DNA of 60,451 nt from Rhodococcus ruber NBRC 15591. GTDB taxonomy: Bacteria; Actinomycetota; Actinomycetes; Mycobacteriales; Mycobacteriaceae. The notes beneath the pieces were generated by a model. The model saw only the letters and a list, made by a program, of their open reading frames with translations, made no database searches and was not told the origin of the DNA. Every line of letters starts with the position of its first letter. The stretch's first letter is position 1. The stretch covers positions 1 through 60,451 of the forward strand of contig NZ_BCXE01000041.1 in the NCBI RefSeq assembly GCF_001894945.1, read 5' to 3'. Below are positions 40,445-46,997 of this stretch, piece by piece. The position numbers and the translations under genes are program-made.

Positions 40445-41290
40445 TCAGGCGGGATCGGTGACGGTGAACGATCCGATTCGGTCGGGTCGCACGACGTTCG
40501 CACCGAACCGCCAGGTGCAGCGGATACCGACGCTGTCGGATGCGAAGTACACGTCCTGACTGACGGCGAGCTGTACGTCACCGACTGCGGACACGACGGC
40601 GCTGCGGTCGATGACCAGGCCGGTGCCGCTGGTGAGTGCGGACGAGACGATGACGGGCAGGTCGAGCAGGGACTTGGTGGCGTCGGCGGTGCCGGCCCCG
40701 AGCAGGGTCTGTGCCGATCCGGTGGCGGTCTTGAACTTGCGCAGCGATGCCCACGCGTCGGGGGCGAGCAGGATGTGCGTGGGGGTGGCGCCGTTGCCCT
40801 CGAGGGTGGCGATCAGGTCGACCAGGCCGTCGAGGGCACTGGCGACTGCTCCCCCGGCTTCGATGCCGGTGACGTTGAGCAGGCCGGCGGGCGGGGTGAC
40901 GGCCGGGGCGGTGGGCGCGGCCTGCGCGATGTATGCCTCGTTGGCCTTCTTCGTCACGGCCCGGCGCACCGATTCGGAGAGCAGCGCGGCGGTGTTGTTC
41001 TGGCTGTACTGCTCCCGCGACAGCCGGACGAGCTGGGCGACCTTGCCGGTGTGGACGAGGACTTCGGACAGGGCCGGGTCGGCCTCGGGGATGGTGGCGG
41101 CTTCGGCGACGAACGTGGCCGCGGCGTCGTCGACGTAGGCGACTCGCACGGCGGGTTCGTCGCCTTCGATGCGACCGACCACGGTGGAGGTCTGGAGGAT
41201 CAAAGCGTCGGGGATGACGTCGGTGGCGGCGAACGCGTTGACGTCGGGGGACCAGGCCTTCGCGCTGGTCGAGGTGGTTTCGGTAGCCAT
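40445..41290 (-). CDS. phage major capsid protein, HK97 fold
   Basis: 281 residues from ATG 41290 with GAAGGAG upstream; a longer frame without ribosome site is rejected. An N-terminal disordered arm, then PEADPALSEVLVHTGKVAQLVRLSREQYSQN (E-loop and spine-helix region), a P-domain with HILLAPDAWASLRKFK and LLDLPVIVSSAL, and the C-terminal GDVQLAVSQDVYF...FRFGANVVRPD-type closing strands are those of HK97-like capsid proteins. Small capsid proteins of this size are known in gram-positive phages. Presence of a private capsid gene suggests the satellite builds its own (possibly smaller) heads. Confidence 0.87.
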   Translation of the reverse strand: MATETTSTSAKAWSPDVNAFAATDVIPDALILQTSTVVGRIEGDEPAVRVAYVDDAAATFVAEAATIPEADPALSEVLVHTGKVAQLVRLSREQYSQNNTAALLSESVRRAVTKKANEAYIAQAAPTAPAVTPPAGLLNVTGIEAGGAVASALDGLVDLIATLEGNGATPTHILLAPDAWASLRKFKTATGSAQTLLGAGTADATKSLLDLPVIVSSALTSGTGLVIDRSAVVSAVGDVQLAVSQDVYFASDSVGIRCTWRFGANVVRPDRIGSFTVTDPA

Positions 41291-41463
41291 GTCTGGGGCT
41301 CCTTCGGGTTCAGGCAGCGCAACGGCCGCCGGCGAATGATGGTGATTTCGCTCGGGCGGCACCTGGCCTGTCCGATCGGCCCTCCTGGGGCTTACGTGTC
41401 CGCGGGACGGGCTCCCGGCCCGGTTCCTGCGTTCGGGTGCAGTCTACCGGGCCGGGGCGACAG

Positions 41464-41925
41464 TCAGCGGGGGCTGAATGCCTCGGTGAAGCGGTCTCCG
41501 CCGCGCGGCCGGGGGTTGGCGCCCTCGCGGGGGACGACGTTGCGGCCCTGCTGCTGCACTCCGAGGCGTTGCACGGCGTCGGTGGCGTTTGCGGCGACCT
41601 TGGCGGGGTCGATGTTGCCGTCGTCGTCGAGCAGCTGGTCGACGGTGATGCCGGTTGCCCAGAACCCTTCGGGCTTGATGCGGTGAGTGCGCTGCACGTC
41701 GGTGTCGATCGCGGCCCGGCGCAGCGCCGAAACCTGCTCTTGCAGGGCGTCGCGCTGCTTCTCGGTCTCCCGCAGCCGGCGCCGGTACTTGGCGGCTTCC
41801 TTGCCCTCGTCGGGCATGTCGGTCTCGGGGGTGTCGGCCTGGTCGACGGCCTCGGCGGCGTTTTCGGTGGCGTCACCGGAAACCGTGGTGTCGTCGATGG
41901 TCTGGTCGGTGCTCTGGTCGCTCAC
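41464..41925 (-). CDS. scaffold-like acidic coiled-coil protein
   Basis: 153 residues from GTG 41925, GAAGGAG upstream. The first 40 residues are acidic, then KEAAKYRRRLRETEKQRDALQEQVSALRR is a clear coiled coil, followed by a short domain (HRIKPEGFWATGITVDQLLDDDGNIDPAKVAANA) and an arginine-rich tail. This composition and its place directly upstream of the capsid gene are those of actinophage scaffolding proteins. No protease motif is seen. Overlaps the 107-aa gene by 4 nt. Confidence 0.72.
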   Translation of the reverse strand: MSDQSTDQTIDDTTVSGDATENAAEAVDQADTPETDMPDEGKEAAKYRRRLRETEKQRDALQEQVSALRRAAIDTDVQRTHRIKPEGFWATGITVDQLLDDDGNIDPAKVAANATDAVQRLGVQQQGRNVVPREGANPRPRGGDRFTEAFSPR

Positions 41926-42245
41926 TTCGATTCTCCTTCGGTGGGGTCGGGCAGGACGTGGACGTTCGGAACGTCCTCGGGGGTCAGGTCCAGGTCGGCG
42001 AGTTGCCGGCGGGTCAGGGCGACACCGCCGAACGTGATGTGTTCGGTGCGGCTGGGATGCACTCCGATGGGGATGCCGTCGACGTCGGTGATGACGTCCC
42101 CGGGGTAGGTAGCGGTGACGGGCTTCCCGGTGAGTGCATTCATGCGGAGCACGTCGTCTCGGGTCAGGCCGGCGCCGGGCACTATGTCACGCGGCGACGG
42201 GTCACCGAAGATGCTGCGCAGCCATGCGCGGGTGTCGTCGTCCAT
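41922..42245 (-). CDS. unknown 107-aa satellite protein
   Basis: From ATG 42245; the preceding stop overlaps by one base. Opens DDDTRAWLRSIFGDPSPRDIVPG and continues TRRQLADLDLTPEDVPNVHVLPDP. Mixed, soluble, no cysteines, no known domain. Being in the structural operon immediately before the scaffold-like gene, it may be a minor head or terminase-like adaptor, but the sequence does not show that. Confidence 0.7.
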   Translation of the reverse strand: MDDDTRAWLRSIFGDPSPRDIVPGAGLTRDDVLRMNALTGKPVTATYPGDVITDVDGIPIGVHPSRTEHITFGGVALTRRQLADLDLTPEDVPNVHVLPDPTEGESK

Positions 42246-42418
42246 CAGGGGGTGTCCTTCCTGTCGAGGGCTTCGGCGGCGTCGTGCAGCCGGTCTGCGA
42301 GGTCGTGTGCTTCCCCGGCGGTGAGGGTCCACAGGTCGGTGCCGACACGCAGCCGGACCCGGTTCTCGGCGTGCTGCGCGGTGACGTGCGCCTGGGCGCG
42401 AGTGGGGTGGCGCCTCAC
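42245..42418 (-). CDS. unknown 57-aa satellite protein
   Basis: From GTG 42418, overlapping the WhiB stop by 4 nt, stop overlapping the next ATG by one base. Sequence AENRVRLRVGTDLWTLTAGEAHDLADRLHDAAEAL suggests a short strand-strand-helix fold of the kind found in small phage-encoded regulators. Tight coupling on both sides supports it as a real gene. Confidence 0.65.
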   Translation of the reverse strand: MRRHPTRAQAHVTAQHAENRVRLRVGTDLWTLTAGEAHDLADRLHDAAEALDRKDTP

Positions 42419-42714
42419 GCTGATTCCTTCCTCGGCCGTCCGTAACCGTGGGGGTTGCGGATGGTTCCGGCCCACATGCCGGTGGGACGGTCTTGTTCGC
42501 GGGCTGCTGTCCGGCAGGCGGACAGCACGGGGCAGCCGCGGCAGATGCGTGCTGCGGCGGCAAGCCGGGAAGAGCGGTTCTCGGCGGACTCCTCTTCGAG
42601 TTCGGCGTCGAACAGTGGTGCTCTGCCGGTACAGGCCGCGCCGGTCAAACGAGGATCGACGAGGGCGGTGAGCGTCGGGGGGATCGGGTACAGGCGGGCC
42701 TGCCGGCGGGTCAT
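42415..42714 (-). CDS. WhiB-family [4Fe-4S] transcription regulator
   Basis: 99 residues from ATG 42714, GGAAGGG upstream. Four cysteines C28, C58, C61 and C67 (AACTGR, ICRGCPVLSAC) hold the cluster, GMWAG at 79-83 is the WhiB beta-turn, and the basic tail RNPHGYGRPRK binds DNA. WhiB proteins bind the housekeeping sigma factor and redirect transcription; phage copies such as TM4 WhiB shut down host whiB2. Here it heads the structural operon, just downstream of the iteron region, so it may time capsid gene expression or block a helper. Confidence 0.92.
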   Translation of the reverse strand: MTRRQARLYPIPPTLTALVDPRLTGAACTGRAPLFDAELEEESAENRSSRLAAAARICRGCPVLSACRTAAREQDRPTGMWAGTIRNPHGYGRPRKESA

Positions 42715-42748
42715 TTGGTGTTTCCCTTCCGCGTGAGCGGGATGTGGG

Positions 42749-42898
42749 CGAAACGAGCGAAACGGGGGTAACTGTGCAGGTCAGAGCGTTTCGCTTCGGA
42801 TTCGTGTTTCGCTTGATCCGAAACACGGTTTCCATCCGAAACGCTGTGACCTGGGAGGTTCCGCTTGTTACGCACGTTTCGCTCCTATCCCGGTTTCG
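42749..42898. other. iteron cluster, candidate replication origin of the satellite
   Basis: The heptamer CGAAAC[G/A] occurs at 42749 and 42758 (+), 42787 and 42805 (-), 42819 and 42837 (+) and 42875 (-), with a weaker GGTTTCG at 42892. 42803-42811 and 42819-42827 form a perfect 9-bp inverted repeat, and 42786-42793 with 42837-42844 an outer 8-bp one. The region lies between whiB and the helicase-like DUF3631 gene, whose last codons it overlaps. Clustered, both-orientation repeats beside a replication gene are typical of iteron origins. A multi-site operator for the WhiB operon is the alternative. Confidence 0.6.
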
Positions 42899-44049
42899 GT
42901 GGGTAGGTAGCGTTTCCAGGCGTCGTGGAATCCGTTCACCCCGACCGCGGTGTAGCCCTTGACGGTGCGTTCCCCGAGCCGGATCTGGGTGGAGCGCACC
43001 CCGTACGGCTTGAGCATCTTCGCGAGGGCGCGAACATCGATCATGCGGCCGTGCAGGTCCGACCACGGTGCTTCCTCGAGGGCGCGGAGCGCGGTGATCA
43101 GTTCCTCGGTGGCGACCCGGTCGCGGCCGTGGAAAATCGTTCGGCAGTCGGCGAGCAACTGCACACCCAGGGAAGCCTCGGCCGGTTCGGCTTCGAGCAC
43201 GAAATGCCGGCACGCGGCGCGGGCGGTGTCGGGCCAGTGCCCACCGGCGGCGTCGGCGATGGCAAGCAGCGCTTCCCACACTTCGGCGGGGCGGTCCTCC
43301 ACCCCGCGAGGCATGACCGGTCGGGCCTCGGCCAGTACGGGCGCCTGCGCTGCCATCCACTCGGCCAGGTCCTCTCGGATCGGAGCGGCCTCGGCCGCGG
43401 CGTCGCGCTCCCGGAACGGGTGGACGTGCTCGCCTGGAGCACGCTTGCGCTTGTGGACAGTGACGGCGCGGGTGGTGATCGTCGCGGGCATGTTCCCGGC
43501 GAGGCCGGCCAGCGCGGCAGGGGCAAAGACGGGGAACTCACGCACCTTCATGTTCTTCGCGTCACCTTCGCAGCGGTCGACGGTGGCGCCCCGCTTGTAC
43601 CCGGCGTTGAGCAATGCCCGCAGGTCCTCGGTCTGCGGGGTGGCCGACCGGCCGAAGATCGCGTCCACCTCGTCGTAGAAGAACGCCGGTGGCATCTCTC
43701 CCTCGTCGACGGAGGCGGCGATGCGCCGGTAGATCGCCGCGGTGGTCGCGGAGATGGTCAACCGCGGGTTGTGGGCCAGCAGCGCCCCGAGCTCGAGATC
43801 GCGAGTCTTCCCCGATCCCGGTTCGGGACTCGAGAAGATGATGCGCGGGCTGACGTAGAACGCGGTCGAAGCGTGCGTGTGGGCCAACCACAGCGCGTAC
43901 GTGGGGGCGCAGTGCTCGTCTGGGTAGATCGAGTAGAACCGCAGGAATGCGGTCACGTCGTCGAGGATCGCGGCCCCGCCCGACGGTGCCGGCGCGGCCG
44001 TCGGCACGCTGCCCCCGCTCTGGTCGGTGTTGTCTCCGAGGTACACCAT
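42868..44049 (-). CDS. DUF3631 ATPase, replication helicase/primase-associated
   Basis: 393 residues from ATG 44049, one base after the upstream stop. Walker A PEPGSGKT (75-82), Walker B FFYDEVD (123-129), then an arginine-finger-like region and DUF3631 C-terminal domain (GEHVHPFRERDAAAEAAPIREDLAEWMAAQ; LAKMLKPYGVRSTQIRLGERTVKGYT). DUF3631 follows primase domains in many phage and satellite proteins and acts as a replication helicase. Here no primase domain is attached, and a DnaB N-terminal-domain protein is encoded just before it. Confidence 0.85.
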   Translation of the reverse strand: MVYLGDNTDQSGGSVPTAAPAPSGGAAILDDVTAFLRFYSIYPDEHCAPTYALWLAHTHASTAFYVSPRIIFSSPEPGSGKTRDLELGALLAHNPRLTISATTAAIYRRIAASVDEGEMPPAFFYDEVDAIFGRSATPQTEDLRALLNAGYKRGATVDRCEGDAKNMKVREFPVFAPAALAGLAGNMPATITTRAVTVHKRKRAPGEHVHPFRERDAAAEAAPIREDLAEWMAAQAPVLAEARPVMPRGVEDRPAEVWEALLAIADAAGGHWPDTARAACRHFVLEAEPAEASLGVQLLADCRTIFHGRDRVATEELITALRALEEAPWSDLHGRMIDVRALAKMLKPYGVRSTQIRLGERTVKGYTAVGVNGFHDAWKRYLPTETGIGAKRA

Positions 44050-44553
44050 CTAGGCCACCTCCCCCCGGAGCGCGGCGAGCCGGTCGGCGTGGCGGACCGC
44101 GTCGGTGCCGATTCCCCGCAGCAGCGGCAGTAGGTCCGCCTCGGCCAGGTCGGTCGCGGCCTCGGCCAGTGCTTTCCCAGCGGTTTCGTACCGGCGCCGG
44201 TATGCGTCGGCGACTACGGCGGTCGCGTAGCTGCGAACAGCGAGGGTGTTCGCGCTGGCACCGCTGGTGATTGCGTCAGCGAGACGACGGGCGGTAAGTC
44301 GGCCGGCTTCCCCGGCGAGGGCTCCGCACCGTTGCAGCTCGTCCCCTACGGCCACCCCGTCGTGCGGCCGGTTGGCGGCGACCAGGCGGCGAATCGCCTC
44401 GAGGAGCGGGTGCAGATGCGGGTCATCGAGGTCGTCGGCGCCCACGAGGGTGAGCACCGGGCGCACGACGTCGGGCGCGGCCCACAGCAGGGCGCCGACG
44501 CACAGCACCTCGAGACTCGGTTCGGGACCGACCGGGCGGATGGGGCCTGTCAT
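44050..44553 (-). CDS. stand-alone DnaB N-terminal domain protein
   Basis: 167 residues from ATG 44553. SLEVLCVGALLWAAPDVVRPVLTLVGADDLDDPHLHPLLEAIRRL and later DAITSGASANTLAVRSYATAVVADAYRRR match the helical N-terminal (primase/loader-interacting) domain of replicative DnaB helicase, but the RecA motor is missing. The motor may be the DUF3631 protein encoded immediately downstream, or the protein may act by capturing or poisoning the host or helper primase. Overlaps the DUF6011 gene by 4 nt. Confidence 0.82.
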   Translation of the reverse strand: MTGPIRPVGPEPSLEVLCVGALLWAAPDVVRPVLTLVGADDLDDPHLHPLLEAIRRLVAANRPHDGVAVGDELQRCGALAGEAGRLTARRLADAITSGASANTLAVRSYATAVVADAYRRRYETAGKALAEAATDLAEADLLPLLRGIGTDAVRHADRLAALRGEVA

Positions 44554-44843
44554 GCCTGCACCCCCTTGGCGGCGCAGCGCGGCCCCTGGTGTCGGGCAAC
44601 GCTTGTCGCAGTCACGAGGGGGTGTCCGCAGCGGGTGCAGCGAACGGCGATGCTGTAGCCGGCGGCGGCGACAACGGCCAGAGCCTGGAGGACTTCGCGC
44701 TCTGAGGGATCGGACAGTTCGTAGCGCGCATCACGACCGGACGACACGATATGATCGATTGCGGATTGGACGTTCTGCTGCTTGCCGTTTCGGGCCCCCG
44801 GGATTCGGACACCGGGGGCATCGGCATTTCTGGGCTCTGTCAC
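44550..44843 (-). CDS. DUF6011 zinc-finger protein
   Basis: 97 residues from GTG 44843. The C-terminus has VRCTRCGHPLVTATSVARHQGPRCAAK, the three-to-four cysteine DUF6011 pattern found in many actinophage and satellite early genes. The N-terminal 65 residues are helical. Function unknown; DNA or protein binding is likely. Coupled to both neighbours by 4-nt overlaps. Confidence 0.8.
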   Translation of the reverse strand: MTEPRNADAPGVRIPGARNGKQQNVQSAIDHIVSSGRDARYELSDPSEREVLQALAVVAAAGYSIAVRCTRCGHPLVTATSVARHQGPRCAAKGVQA

Positions 44844-45043
44844 TTCGCACCCCCTGCCGTGGCGAGGGGGCGGAGCACGGCGTCTATCTCGTCCAGGTCG
44901 ACGCGGATGAGGCGCGGCCCGAATCGGTATCCGGTGATCGTGCCGTCCGAGATTCGGCGGCGAATAGTCTTGCTACAGACGCCGGCGTATTCGGCGGCTT
45001 GGGGTACTGAGACGAGGCGTCTCTGCGATTTGCTCGCGGGCAT
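44840..45043 (-). CDS. excisionase, helix-turn-helix (Xis/AlpA-like)
   Basis: 67 residues from ATG 45043 with GAGGGG upstream. RLVSVPQAAEYAGVCSKTIRRRISDGTITGYRFGPRLIRVD is the MerR-like winged HTH_17 fold of actinophage recombination directionality factors. First gene of the leftward early operon; it would direct excision with the integrase. Overlaps the DUF6011 gene by 4 nt. Confidence 0.88.
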   Translation of the reverse strand: MPASKSQRRLVSVPQAAEYAGVCSKTIRRRISDGTITGYRFGPRLIRVDLDEIDAVLRPLATAGGAK

Positions 45044-45092
45044 GGCTGCTGATCCCCTCTCGGGTCTCACCGGCAGCCATTCGTCCCGGGTT

Positions 45093-45108
45093 CGCCATAT
45101 CCATGGCG
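45093..45108. promoter_or_regulatory. inverted repeat upstream of xis
   Basis: CGCCAT (45093-45098) and ATGGCG (45103-45108) with a four-base spacer, 50 bp before the xis ATG, where the early promoter should be. Candidate operator for a repressor of the early operon; no obvious CI-like repressor is encoded in the element. Confidence 0.35.
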
Positions 45109-45152
45109 GGCAAATCGATTACGTGGACACTGTAACCCACGCCCCCGACACG

Positions 45153-45557
45153 CTATGACAGGAACACCGTGCGGTTCCTCTGTCCAGCTTCAATCTCAGC
45201 GGCAATATCGTTGGTGTTGAACGTCTTTCGAGAGTGATCGCAGCGAAGCTCAAAGTTCAAATCCGACACGAAGTACCCGGCGTGTCGCTTCCAATGACGG
45301 TCCCCGTCCTCGGTGTTGTTCGCTCGGCCAGACTCGTTCGAGGTCTCGAGATTGACCCGATGCGACAGCTTGTGCCGAGGGAAACCGAGCAGCACACCAT
45401 TCGGCGTCTGGATCACGTGCAGCACAGTGCAGCGACACCGCTGGAATCGATACGTCAGGAGCGCGTGTTTCGATACGGTGCGCGTCTTGACCAGCGCGTC
45501 ATAGATTCTGTCCGCGGCATCATGCGCAGCAAACAGTTCCTCGAGTGGATTGGTCAC
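45153..45557 (-). CDS. unknown 134-aa satellite protein, low G+C
   Basis: From ATG 45557, overlapping the integrase stop by 4 nt. Cysteines in QRCRCTVLHVI and LRCDHSRKTF could bind zinc. No family recognised. The DNA is visibly poorer in G+C than its neighbours (about half in line 45181-45240), so it is probably a recent addition. Its coupling to integrase suggests expression in the integrated state, as expected for a repressor or an immunity/defence gene; not shown. Confidence 0.7.
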   Translation of the reverse strand: MTNPLEELFAAHDAADRIYDALVKTRTVSKHALLTYRFQRCRCTVLHVIQTPNGVLLGFPRHKLSHRVNLETSNESGRANNTEDGDRHWKRHAGYFVSDLNFELRCDHSRKTFNTNDIAAEIEAGQRNRTVFLS

Positions 45558-46675
45558 TTCTCCCCCTTGGCGAGTTCGGACAGTCGAGCCGCAATGTGGG
45601 CATCGCGGCCAGCAGCGACGTGCTGGTAGCGGATCGACATTGCCGGTGTGGTGTGCCCCAACCTGAGCATGAGTTCGGCGGTGGTCGCGCCGGCCTGCGC
45701 AGCGAGGACAGCACCGACGTGGCGCAAGTCATGCACCCGCAGACTGTCCCGGCCAATCTCCGCTGCGGCCTTCTTGAATGCCTTCCGGTACTCGTAGTCG
45801 CCCATGTGCCCACCGTTCTCCGAGGGGAACAGCAGGGACTCTTTCCCGCGGCTCACGTGCTCGTCCAGGTGCTCGGCGAGCAGACCGGCGACGTGCGGCG
45901 GTATGGCAACGTCGCGACGGCCGGCGGTGGTCTTCGGCGTCGACACGATGAACTGCCCACTCCGGTAGACCACGGCCCGATGCACGTGCAGCACGGTCCG
46001 GTCGGAGGACACGTCCTTGCGGCGCAACTCCGAGGTCTCGCCCCAGCGCAGGCCACACCAGGCGGCGAGCAGGACAGAGCAGCGCAGCCGGCCGGGCATG
46101 GCGGCGGCGAGCTGGTCGAGTTCGGCCGGTGTCAGCAAAGTGATGGTGCGGGCGCGCTTGGTCTTGCTGGCGCCACGGATACGGCACGGGTTCACGTCGA
46201 TCAGTTCGTCATCGACGGCGGTCGACAGGATCGCGTGCAGCAGGCCGTAGGCGTGGGCGTTGCGGGTCGGCGTCTTGGTGCCGAGACCGGCGTGCCAGCT
46301 TCGGACGGCCGCGGGTGTGATCGCGGTCAGTTCGGCGTCCCCGAGGGCGGGAAGGATGTGCAGGCGCAGCAGATCGCGGTACAGGGCCCGGGTGCGCGGT
46401 TTGAGGGTGCGCTCTGTCAGCCAGCGTTCGGCGTACGCCTCGAGGGCGAGGGGTGCTGCCTGGTCGGTGCCCTCGTCTGGTTCGGCGCCCGGCGGTGTCC
46501 ACACACCCAAGTCGATGCGTCGGCGTTCGTGTGCGAGCCAGGACACAGCGTCATCCTCTGCCGCGAACGTGCGGGGCGCGTTGTATCGCAGACCGTCCGG
46601 GCCGACGTAGCTTGCCTGCCACCGGCCGGACGGTAGCTTGCGGTTCATTCCCCACCCTCGGCGCTTCCCGGCCAC
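45554..46675 (-). CDS. tyrosine integrase
   Basis: 373 residues from GTG 46675 (AGGGG upstream); ATG 46648 is possible. N-terminal AP2-like arm-binding domain, SAM-like core-binding domain, then catalytic R210 (CGLRWGE), H315-x-x-R318 (HDLRH), H341 (LGHTTP) and Y350 (RYQHV). It recombines the element's attP with the tRNA-Arg attB. Lies next to attR with about 150 bp in between that carries arm-like repeats. Confidence 0.96.
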   Translation of the reverse strand: MAGKRRGWGMNRKLPSGRWQASYVGPDGLRYNAPRTFAAEDDAVSWLAHERRRIDLGVWTPPGAEPDEGTDQAAPLALEAYAERWLTERTLKPRTRALYRDLLRLHILPALGDAELTAITPAAVRSWHAGLGTKTPTRNAHAYGLLHAILSTAVDDELIDVNPCRIRGASKTKRARTITLLTPAELDQLAAAMPGRLRCSVLLAAWCGLRWGETSELRRKDVSSDRTVLHVHRAVVYRSGQFIVSTPKTTAGRRDVAIPPHVAGLLAEHLDEHVSRGKESLLFPSENGGHMGDYEYRKAFKKAAAEIGRDSLRVHDLRHVGAVLAAQAGATTAELMLRLGHTTPAMSIRYQHVAAGRDAHIAARLSELAKGEK

Positions 46676-46691
46676 CCGATCCCCTGTCGTC

Positions 46692-46709
46692 GTGCAGTAT
46701 CTGTGCAGT
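46692..46709. other. right integrase arm-site pair (putative)
   Basis: GTGCAGT at 46692-46698 and 46703-46709, 11 bp apart, mirroring the left-end pair in sequence and phase. Lies 117 bp inside the attR core. Confidence 0.6.
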
Positions 46710-46720
46710 CCAAGGGTAAT

Positions 46721-46753
46721 CGCGTGTCCACTTGTGTGCCTTTAAGACACGCG
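46721..46753. promoter_or_regulatory. 8-bp inverted repeat upstream of integrase
   Basis: CGCGTGTC (46721-46728) and GACACGCG (46746-46753) are exact complements, 25 bp apart start to start. They lie between the integrase start and attR, consistent with an int operator or additional recombinase/Xis sites. Confidence 0.45.
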
Positions 46754-46825
46754 GTAGATTCGTCTCCTACCAGCAGGATTCACCAATCCCCGCAGGTCAT
46801 CCCACAAGTCCAAAGCGACACCGAG

Positions 46826-46852
46826 GCAGGTTCGAGTCCTGCCGGGGGCACC
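46826..46852. other. attR, 27-bp integration core
   Basis: Perfect copy of 38607-38633. No tRNA 5' part precedes it, so this side is the displaced 3' end and marks the right boundary of the element. Confidence 0.92.
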
Positions 46853-46900
46853 GTGACACTGCCGGCCTCCGGCCGCGGTGACACTGCCGGCCTCCGGCCG
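46853..46900. repeat. tandem 23-bp hairpin repeats, displaced tRNA terminator
   Basis: Two identical 23-bp units at 46853-46875 and 46878-46900, each with a GCCGG-CCT-CCGGC hairpin. Before integration they lay directly after tRNA-Arg, so they are probably its native terminators; they could also serve the convergent SDR gene. Confidence 0.65.
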
Positions 46901-46997
46901 GGGTCCAGTATCCGCGGCGTTCCCAGTCAGCCGCGGCCCCGATAGTCGCCGCGGTTGACTGGCGCCCGCGCGTCTGTGCCGGTGGCGGGCTGTGCGG

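Larger units (their letters stand above)
38607..46852. mobile_element. 8.2-kb tRNA-integrated phage satellite with capsid genes (phiRv1/phiRv2-like)
   Basis: Bounded by perfect 27-bp repeats, the 3' end of tRNA-Arg at 38607-38633 and its copy at 46826-46852. Contents from right to left: tyrosine integrase, unknown 134-aa protein, excisionase, DUF6011 protein, DnaB N-domain protein, DUF3631 ATPase, iteron-like origin, WhiB, two small unknowns, scaffold-like protein, major capsid protein and head-tail connector; one unknown gene faces the other way at the left end. Most junctions in the leftward string overlap by 1-4 nt and no frame is broken, so it looks intact. There is no portal, terminase, tail or lysis gene. 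That set fits a satellite needing a helper phage; the small mycobacterial phiRv1/phiRv2 elements are the nearest known design. A decayed prophage is the alternative. Confidence 0.88.

Noticed and set aside
38607-46852. Plasmid-like integrative conjugative element (AICE)
   Set aside because: No FtsK/SpoIIIE-type transfer gene is present, while capsid and connector genes are.
46853-46900. Two 23-bp direct repeats as a CRISPR array
   Set aside because: Only two units with a 2-bp gap, each a simple hairpin, and no cas genes; better explained as terminators.
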